In this document: in pieces, positions 8,035-12,018 of the stretch
Numbering within the stretch: position 1 is the first letter of the stretch
Layout: every line of letters starts with the position of its first letter
Source: a bacterium
Lineage (GTDB): Bacteria; Tectomicrobia; Entotheonellia; Entotheonellales; Entotheonellaceae
Length of the DNA stretch: 14,486 nucleotides
Reading direction: 5' to 3'
Assembly: GCA_027294925.1 (NCBI GenBank)
Contig: JAPULM010000013.1
Coordinates: forward strand, 1-14,486
The notes under the pieces: model-generated
Databases searched by the model: none
Told to the model about the DNA's origin: nothing
Seen by the model: the letters and a program-made list of their open reading frames with translations, nothing else
Made by a program: the position numbers and the translations under genes

Positions 8035-8156
8035 AGCAACCTCATATTTATGCTCATAAAACGGGCCGTAACTGTTGAGCGATAATAGGTCGGATCACTT
8101 TTGAAATCAATGACTATGCACCACTAAACGGGTGGGGTATGGCAGGTGATGCTGAC

Positions 8157-8909
8157 TTAGACAATGCAGAGGAGGGTTTGAAGATCTTCCCAGTTTGTAA
8201 TCGTTGGTACACTGAGACGTTTAACGATTTCGGCATGTTCTAACGGTGTTTGCGTGCTCATGCCTTTGAATTGTTTTGCATACTGAGTAAAAATCGGCCG
8301 CATACCGGCTTGATGTGCACCTGTGACGTCATTTTCGACGTCATCTCCAACGTAGGCGATCTTCGTGTTTGAAATTCCGAGTTGATAGCCAAGCTCATCA
8401 AATATACGGCTGTGCGGTTTTCGATAGCCAAACTCGCCGGAGATCACAATCACATCGAAAAAAACTGACAATCCGTGCCGTTCTAGAATATCTCTGGCTG
8501 CCGGCCCGTGGGTAAAGTTAGAAACCAAACCAAGACGAAATTTAGACTGCAAGACGGTTAACATGTCACGCGTTTTTGGCAACGCCTCAGAAAACTCAAG
8601 GAAAGCAGAAAAATAAGCCTCGACCGCCTGTGCAATCCTGCAATCGTCAGGCTGAACGTCATGACCCAGGCGGCTCAACGTGTTGCTAATCCAAAAACGA
8701 TTGTGCGATTCCCGGCCATCGCGCCGGGCTTGTTCGATAAACTGGCGGCTCGTTTGACGATAAACAAGGGTGAAATGTTCTGCTTCAATGGTCAAACCTT
8801 GCACTTGTAGACTATGGATGACGCGTCCAATTGCTTCGTCTAAGCTGAGATTTCTGACCATGATTAAGGTGTCAAATAAATCGAAGGCAACCCCTTGAAT
8901 GTCTTCCAT
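8157..8909 (-). CDS. HAD-superfamily hydrolase, dehalogenase/YjjG-like, with DxF motif I
   Basis: 250 residues of a subfamily I HAD protein. Motif I is VAFDLFDTLIM (7-17): nucleophile D10, but the +2 position that is Asp in phosphatases is F12, as in haloacid dehalogenases, which carry Tyr there. Motif II is LVSNFTHG (128-135) with S130/N131, motif III lysine K164 is in GYRKPHSRIF, and motif IV is YVGDDVENDVTGAHQAG (186-202). The helical cap lies between about residues 20 and 110. The substrate is unknown; because F12 replaces the phosphatase acid/base, phosphatase activity is uncertain. The upstream sequence holds GAAAG but no strong Shine-Dalgarno sequence. A possible 47-codon ORF ends 26 bp upstream. 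Confidence 0.87.
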   Translation of the reverse strand: MEDIQGVAFDLFDTLIMVRNLSLDEAIGRVIHSLQVQGLTIEAEHFTLVYRQTSRQFIEQARRDGRESHNRFWISNTLSRLGHDVQPDDCRIAQAVEAYFSAFLEFSEALPKTRDMLTVLQSKFRLGLVSNFTHGPAARDILERHGLSVFFDVIVISGEFGYRKPHSRIFDELGYQLGISNTKIAYVGDDVENDVTGAHQAGMRPIFTQYAKQFKGMSTQTPLEHAEIVKRLSVPTITNWEDLQTLLCIV

Positions 8910-8935
8910 GTCAGGCTTTCAGATGGTTGTATGAC

Positions 8936-9079
8936 TTATACATGCGTTGCAACGGACGGCATGATCCCACCCCGCACATGCTTATTGCGGGAAATGGGAT
9001 CACACCCGGCATCTTCAAGCTGAATATCCACCAGGGTATTGTAACAGTGGTGCAGATAGGCGTCACGGCCGGCGCCCAT
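8936..9079 (-). CDS. Possible small ORF (47 aa) upstream of the HAD gene
   Basis: An ATG-initiated frame encoding 47 residues, beginning MGAGRDAYLHHCYNTLVDIQ and ending VATHV, in the 320-bp gap between the HAD and PilZ genes. It has a realistic composition, with an amphipathic start and no low-complexity run. There is no convincing Shine-Dalgarno sequence. A candidate promoter sits so close that the ORF would be almost leaderless. A strong inverted repeat lies inside it, so the region may instead be an untranslated leader or the remnant of a longer gene. I do not recognise the peptide. Confidence 0.3.
   Translation of the reverse strand: MGAGRDAYLHHCYNTLVDIQLEDAGCDPISRNKHVRGGIMPSVATHV
8963..9001. 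repeat. Imperfect inverted repeat / stem-loop upstream of the HAD gene
   Basis: Arms GATCCCA (8963-8969) and TGGGATC (8995-9001) pair over 7 bp. After a small internal loop (C against AAA), CCCGCA (8971-8976) pairs with TGCGGG (8986-8991) over 6 bp, leaving a 9-nt apex. No T-run follows on either strand, so it is not a simple rho-independent terminator. It lies about 55 nt before the HAD start codon and could be a regulatory leader structure, a protein site or a REP-like element. Confidence 0.6.
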
Positions 9080-9087
9080 TTGCTTAC

Positions 9088-9118
9088 GTTATAGGGTCAA
9101 AAGGCCGCCATGCGTCAA
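9088..9118 (-). promoter_or_regulatory. Candidate sigma-70 promoter upstream of the small ORF/HAD gene
   Basis: On the minus strand TTGACG (9113-9118, 5 of 6) and TATAAC (9088-9093, 5 of 6) are good boxes, but the spacer is 19 bp, which is long. The start would be near 9081, giving a leader of about 170 nt for the HAD gene that includes the inverted repeat at 8963-9001. Confidence 0.3.
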
Positions 9119-9191
9119 CACATAAAAAGGGGCAATGACATTTCTTGCAAGCGTCGTCCTGAAGTAAATTCAAGAAAAATTGTGCCATATT

Positions 9192-9237
9192 GAAAAAATT
9201 AAGACTTATACATCGACCGCATTAACCCATTAAGCGG
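9192..9237 (-). terminator. Weak hairpin and distant T-run after the PilZ gene
   Basis: The PilZ stop codon lies inside an inverted repeat: CCGCTTAA pairs with TTAATGCGG across a short TGGG loop with one bulge (9217-9237). Six T residues on the minus strand (9192-9197) follow only after about 19 nt, so this is at best a poor terminator. Confidence 0.2.
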
Positions 9238-9589
9238 CGCAAAACTGTTCAAGGTAGTCGAGTTTAGTTGTCAATTCGTTGACTTCGCCATGCAGAAAGG
9301 TCAACCCAGCACCTGCTGGGGTACGGTGAACCACACGCGCTCGTAAGCGGTAGGGCCGACCGGAAGGCAAGACGAAGGCAGTTGTGATTGTTTCGCCAAT
9401 CGACAATTCCGGCGTGTACTCCAAAAACATGCCGCCAATTGACAAATTACGTGCCAATCCAAGCCATGCATGGCCGTTTGTGTCAATATAATCAACTCTC
9501 AATGAAACATCCCGGCGCGGGTAAACGCGCCGCTCTTCTCCTTTTTTGTCTCGATAGTCATCAAGCTTTGAAATTTGATCAAGAGCCAT
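9230..9589 (-). CDS. PilZ-domain protein (c-di-GMP binding)
   Basis: 119 residues from the chosen start. The c-di-GMP signature is complete: RxxxR as R21-V-Y-P-R25, and [D/N]xSxxG as N48-L-S50-I-G-G53, with the expected beta strands between and after (FVLPSGRPYRLRARVVHRT, about 72-90; GAGLTF, 93-98). It is a single-domain PilZ protein with no signal peptide or membrane segment, so probably a cytoplasmic c-di-GMP receptor acting on pili, flagella or exopolysaccharide. An in-frame ATG exists at 9625, but AAGGAGGTG at 9598-9606 is placed for the ATG at 9589 (8-nt spacing), so the shorter form is chosen. A sigma-54-type promoter lies about 75 bp upstream. No pilus or flagellar genes are visible in the window. 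Confidence 0.9.
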   Translation of the reverse strand: MALDQISKLDDYRDKKGEERRVYPRRDVSLRVDYIDTNGHAWLGLARNLSIGGMFLEYTPELSIGETITTAFVLPSGRPYRLRARVVHRTPAGAGLTFLHGEVNELTTKLDYLEQFCAA

Positions 9590-9597
9590 AACGATAA

Positions 9598-9606
9598 CAC
9601 CTCCTT
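9598..9606 (-). promoter_or_regulatory. Strong Shine-Dalgarno fixing the PilZ start
   Basis: AAGGAGGTG on the minus strand is a near-perfect anti-16S match, 8 nt before the ATG at 9589. It lies within the frame of the longer alternative starting at 9625, which argues that the first 12 residues of that version are not translated. Confidence 0.8.
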
Positions 9607-9663
9607 CAGAGTAGCCCAGGAACATTTTTTATCTGCAAACGATACAAGTCATTACAAGCTAAC

Positions 9664-9679
9664 AGCAAAACTTATGCCA
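9664..9679 (-). promoter_or_regulatory. Sigma-54 (RpoN) -24/-12 promoter of the PilZ gene
   Basis: The minus strand reads TGGCATAAGTTTTGCT, matching the consensus TGGCAY-R-N4-TTGCW, with exactly 10 nt between the invariant GG (-24) and GC (-12). The start would be near 9653, about 64 nt before the chosen ATG. A small palindrome AATTG-T-CAATT lies upstream at 9719-9729, a possible activator or other regulator site. Confidence 0.65.
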
Positions 9680-9781
9680 CAGGGAAAAACCAGGTGATAT
9701 CAGGGATTTTATAGGGATAATTGTCAATTGGCTGACACTCGGCGTTGGTACAGTGGCAGAGGGTGGGAAATAGTATCAGCT

Positions 9782-10693
9782 TCAGTTCGATGGCAATTGA
9801 CCATCACGGGCATGGCTAATGACAACGACACGGCCAATCAAATGCGCTGGCGGGGTCGCAGTGGTGGAGGTTAATTCTAAACGGCGTCCCACACCTTGCA
9901 CGATCTCGATGCCTCTTGTGGTTCTGACAAATCCTTTGGCACGTAGCATGGAAAGACGTTCTAGACGTTCTAGTAAGACATCAGGCGATATATTGTCCTC
10001 GACCTCCAACTCGTACGAGACAAACGTTTGGTGATGATGTTGTGATGGGGTTATCTGATGCCGCCGTCGCAGACGATTACCTTCAGGATCGGGAGGGAAT
10101 AACACGTGGGGGTCAATCTGGCCACGCACGGTATGCAATATCGGGGTATCCGGTGCAAGATCGGTCAACCGCGTTTCTAGCCCGGTTAAGGAAACCTCAG
10201 GAACCAGATCGGTCTTGTTAAGCAATAGGAGGTCAGCCGATGACACTTGATCTTCAAACGTACCTAGAAGGTCGCGTCCTTCGTGTAGTTGTTCCGCATT
10301 GACGACTACCACGGCGACATCCTCTGCCACCCAATTGCTGACCGGTTCGCGCCAAAATTGCAGTTGCGTGTCCGAAGGTAAGGCAAGGCCTGACGTTTCC
10401 ACCACGATTTGATCAGGGTTAATACGCTCTCTAAGATCCTGCAGGGTGTCACGTAACTCATCCGAAAGTTGACAACACACACAGCCACCCTCAAGTTCAA
10501 CATAAGCGTCATTGCCCTCCCCCAACAGAGCCCGATCAATCCCTAGAGCGCCGAACTCGTTGGAAATGATGGCCAAGCGTTGTCCGGAGGCCTGAGCTTC
10601 ATGCAATAGATGTTGCACCAGACTCGTTTTACCAGAACCTAAAAAGCCGGATACAATCAAAACAGGAATCTTTTTGTCCACGATTTGGTCCAT
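9782..10693 (-). CDS. COG0523 (CobW/G3E family) metal-trafficking GTPase
   Basis: 303 residues. Walker A is GFLGSGKT (16-23), the metal-binding CxCC motif is GGCVCC (C71, C73, C74), VVETSGLALP (97-106) is the switch/Walker B-like region, and LLNKTDLV (157-164) is the guanine-specificity loop. A CobW C-terminal domain follows (from about 222, FVSYELEVEDNISPDVLLERL, with KGFVRTT and RLEL). A short His cluster (H219-H221) joins the domains. Family members couple GTP hydrolysis to delivery of zinc, cobalt or another metal to client proteins. There is no cobalamin gene nearby, so a zinc-linked or unspecified metallochaperone role is likelier than cobalamin synthesis. A sigma-70 promoter and operator-like repeats lie in the 136-bp gap upstream. 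Confidence 0.9.
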   Translation of the reverse strand: MDQIVDKKIPVLIVSGFLGSGKTSLVQHLLHEAQASGQRLAIISNEFGALGIDRALLGEGNDAYVELEGGCVCCQLSDELRDTLQDLRERINPDQIVVETSGLALPSDTQLQFWREPVSNWVAEDVAVVVVNAEQLHEGRDLLGTFEDQVSSADLLLLNKTDLVPEVSLTGLETRLTDLAPDTPILHTVRGQIDPHVLFPPDPEGNRLRRRHQITPSQHHHQTFVSYELEVEDNISPDVLLERLERLSMLRAKGFVRTTRGIEIVQGVGRRLELTSTTATPPAHLIGRVVVISHARDGQLPSN

Positions 10694-10706
10694 TTAATGA
10701 AACTGC

Positions 10707-10739
10707 TTGATACCACTCTATCAATGTTTACACTCTATC
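10707..10739 (-). promoter_or_regulatory. Operator-like inverted and direct repeats in the CobW-like gene leader
   Basis: An inverted repeat TTGATA-N6-TATCAA (10707-10724) overlaps the first copy of a 9-bp direct repeat, CACTCTATC, found at 10714-10722 and 10731-10739 (17-bp period on the + strand). Both sit between the predicted transcription start (about 10742) and the start codon at 10693, where a repressor would block transcription. The repeat does not match the Zur box known from other COG0523 genes, as far as I can judge by eye. Confidence 0.4.
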
Positions 10740-10748
10740 GTATGGTTC

Positions 10749-10777
10749 TTTATACACAAAATGAGCCATAATCGCAA
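10749..10777 (-). promoter_or_regulatory. Sigma-70 promoter of the CobW-like gene
   Basis: On the minus strand TTGCGA (10772-10777, 4 of 6) and TATAAA (10749-10754, 5 of 6) are separated by 17 bp. The start would be near 10742, about 50 nt before the ATG at 10693. Confidence 0.5.
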
Positions 10778-10829
10778 TCGAACTTACATAACGTTTAGAG
10801 GGGTGTCAGCGGCGCTTTAAAGACGCCTT

Positions 10830-11615
10830 TTAGGAGAGCGGGCTGTGGCTTGTACTAACATACATGCAGATGGCGCCACTTGTAGCGACATTCAACGATT
10901 CGCTGCCGGCGCGCATCGGGATTTTAATGCGAAACTCGGCGATCTGCTGCATGGTAGACGAAAGCCCTGCAGCCTCATTTCCCAAGACGAGAAGAAGGGG
11001 TGACTGTTGAGCGAGGACAGAGGGATCTTCCTGACCATAGGGATCGGCGGCCGCACAGACAAACCCTTTTTGTTGCAGCGCACGCAGTAGATCAAGGTAA
11101 TGGGTCGTCCGCCTTAGCCACACGGACAACACAGTACCAGCCGTAGCTTGCACGACTTTAGGTGCTAAAGGATCGGCACACTTTTCAGATAAAATGACGC
11201 CGGCAAAGCCAAGAGCCGTCGCTGTACGAATAAGTGCCCCGACATTCCCCGGGTCTTGTACATCTTCCAAGATAAGAACATGAGAGCCAATCTCGCTTGG
11301 CAAGACGTCTGAATAGATCTCAGGCGGAGAGGTGACAATAGCAAGAACGTTTGGCGGGCTTTTTGAATTTGCGATACTGCTAAGCTGACGTTCAGTCACG
11401 CTGTACAAGGGGAGATGCCGCAGCTCAGGCGGTGGTGCGCCCACATAAAGTATTTCAACAATGGCGTTAGGCTGGCGATGCGCAATATGTCTGACGGCTC
11501 GGATGCCTTCAACCAAGAAGCAGCCGTTTTCCAACCGGCCTTTCCGGCTGGTAAGTTTCTTGTACCATTTGATGGCTCGGCGTTGTGCTGGGGCTTCATG
11601 TGGCTGAGGCGACAT
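10830..11615 (-). CDS. TrmH/SpoU-family RNA 2'-O-methyltransferase
   Basis: 261 residues. The N-terminal RNA-binding part has KLTSRKGRLENGCFLVEGIRAV (20-41), typical of SpoU substrate-binding domains. The SPOUT knot motifs follow: LEDVQDPGNVGALIRTA (116-132) with N124 and R130, LLLVLGNEAAGLS (207-219), and IKIPMRAGSESLNVATSGAICMY (230-252). The enzyme would methylate a ribose 2'-OH in rRNA or tRNA using S-adenosylmethionine; the target nucleotide is not deducible. The ATG at 11615 has only a distant AGGGA. A much stronger ribosome-binding site upstream serves a 17-codon leader ORF in another frame that overlaps this start, suggesting translational coupling or a frameshift. Confidence 0.9.
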   Translation of the reverse strand: MSPQPHEAPAQRRAIKWYKKLTSRKGRLENGCFLVEGIRAVRHIAHRQPNAIVEILYVGAPPPELRHLPLYSVTERQLSSIANSKSPPNVLAIVTSPPEIYSDVLPSEIGSHVLILEDVQDPGNVGALIRTATALGFAGVILSEKCADPLAPKVVQATAGTVLSVWLRRTTHYLDLLRALQQKGFVCAAADPYGQEDPSVLAQQSPLLLVLGNEAAGLSSTMQQIAEFRIKIPMRAGSESLNVATSGAICMYVSTSHSPLS

Positions 11616-11649
11616 ACATGCAACTCAATCCCTGATCCATGAGGTTCAT
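11596..11649 (-). CDS. Leader ORF (17 aa) overlapping the RNA methyltransferase start
   Basis: On the minus strand GGGAGGAGG (11653-11661), the best ribosome-binding site in this region, is followed by ATG at 11649 and the frame MNLMDQGLSCMYVASAT, then TGA at 11596-11598. The ORF runs 20 nt past the methyltransferase start (11615), in a different frame, so ribosomes ending here could re-initiate on the main gene. The peptide has no run of one amino acid, so classical attenuation is unlikely. A sequence error shifting the true start of the methyltransferase is the main alternative. Confidence 0.4.
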   Translation of the reverse strand: MNLMDQGLSCMYVASAT

Positions 11650-11662
11650 TTTCCTCCTCCCT

Positions 11663-11965
11663 TCAAGCGTCGGCGAGGTGAGGACTGGCTTCAGAGGCTT
11701 GGGCGGATAGGCAAAATAAAGCACATTTTTTCCTCTGTGTCCACTGAGGCTGGTTGCCGGGTAGGGTTTCGAGCCTGGACGTGTCTCTGAAAGAATCCTT
11801 CTCTTTCCCAGCTAGAGGGTGTGTATGGTTACGTATAGGTGATTCAGATGGCATTTTAGCGCCCGCCCCCTGGGCTGCGCGCAACCCCTGAAAACACTCT
11901 TGGACACATGATAAGCAAAAGGCATGGCCTTGAATAACCGGGCAGAAGTTCCTGAATAATTCCAA
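11663..11965 (-). CDS. Doubtful Cys-rich ORF (up to 100 aa)
   Basis: An open frame in the 400-bp gap between the 712-residue protein and the RNA methyltransferase. The longest version begins at a TTG inside a T-run with no Shine-Dalgarno sequence. Its first part, FCPVIQGHAFCLSCVQECF (7-25), has four Cys (8, 17, 20, 24) and one His and could hold a metal, but the rest looks like non-coding translation (many Pro/Gln/Ser, no hydrophobic core). It stops just before the strong ribosome-binding site at 11653-11661. A pseudogene remnant or non-coding sequence is as likely as a gene. Confidence 0.18.
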   Translation of the reverse strand: MELFRNFCPVIQGHAFCLSCVQECFQGLRAAQGAGAKMPSESPIRNHTHPLAGKEKDSFRDTSRLETLPGNQPQWTQRKKCALFCLSAQASEASPHLADA

Positions 11966-11996
11966 AAAAATCAGTCAGTCCATCTCACTAGAGTGG
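11964..11996 (-). terminator. Candidate rho-independent terminator after the 712-residue protein gene
   Basis: On the minus strand CCACTC (11991-11996) pairs with GAG-A-TGG (11980-11986, one bulged A) across a TAGT loop. Nine nt later comes a run of seven T residues (11964-11970). The stem is short and the spacer long, so it is suggestive only. It lies about 25 nt after the stop codon at 12019. Confidence 0.33.
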
Positions 11997-12018
11997 CGCG
12001 GTAATGCGTTACGTGGCA

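Noticed and set aside
9171..9187. Second sigma-54 site on the minus strand beginning TGGCAC
   Set aside because: The -24 box is good, but 10 nt downstream the invariant GC is CT, so the -12 element is missing.
9110..9193. Plus-strand 27-codon ORF
   Set aside because: It lies opposite the predicted promoter region, is rich in Lys and Arg with no recognisable pattern, and no promoter was found for it.
9590..9625. ATG at 9625 as the PilZ start
   Set aside because: The near-perfect Shine-Dalgarno at 9598-9606 lies inside that extension and is spaced for ATG 9589.
9953..9972. Short tandem repeat of GACGTTCTA in the CobW-like gene
   Set aside because: It encodes the helix LLERLERL and is explained by the protein's own repeat of Leu-Glu-Arg.
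10815..10830. GC hairpin followed by TTTT on the plus strand after the methyltransferase
   Set aside because: It has the T-run on the wrong strand for the minus-strand gene that ends there, and no plus-strand gene ends nearby.
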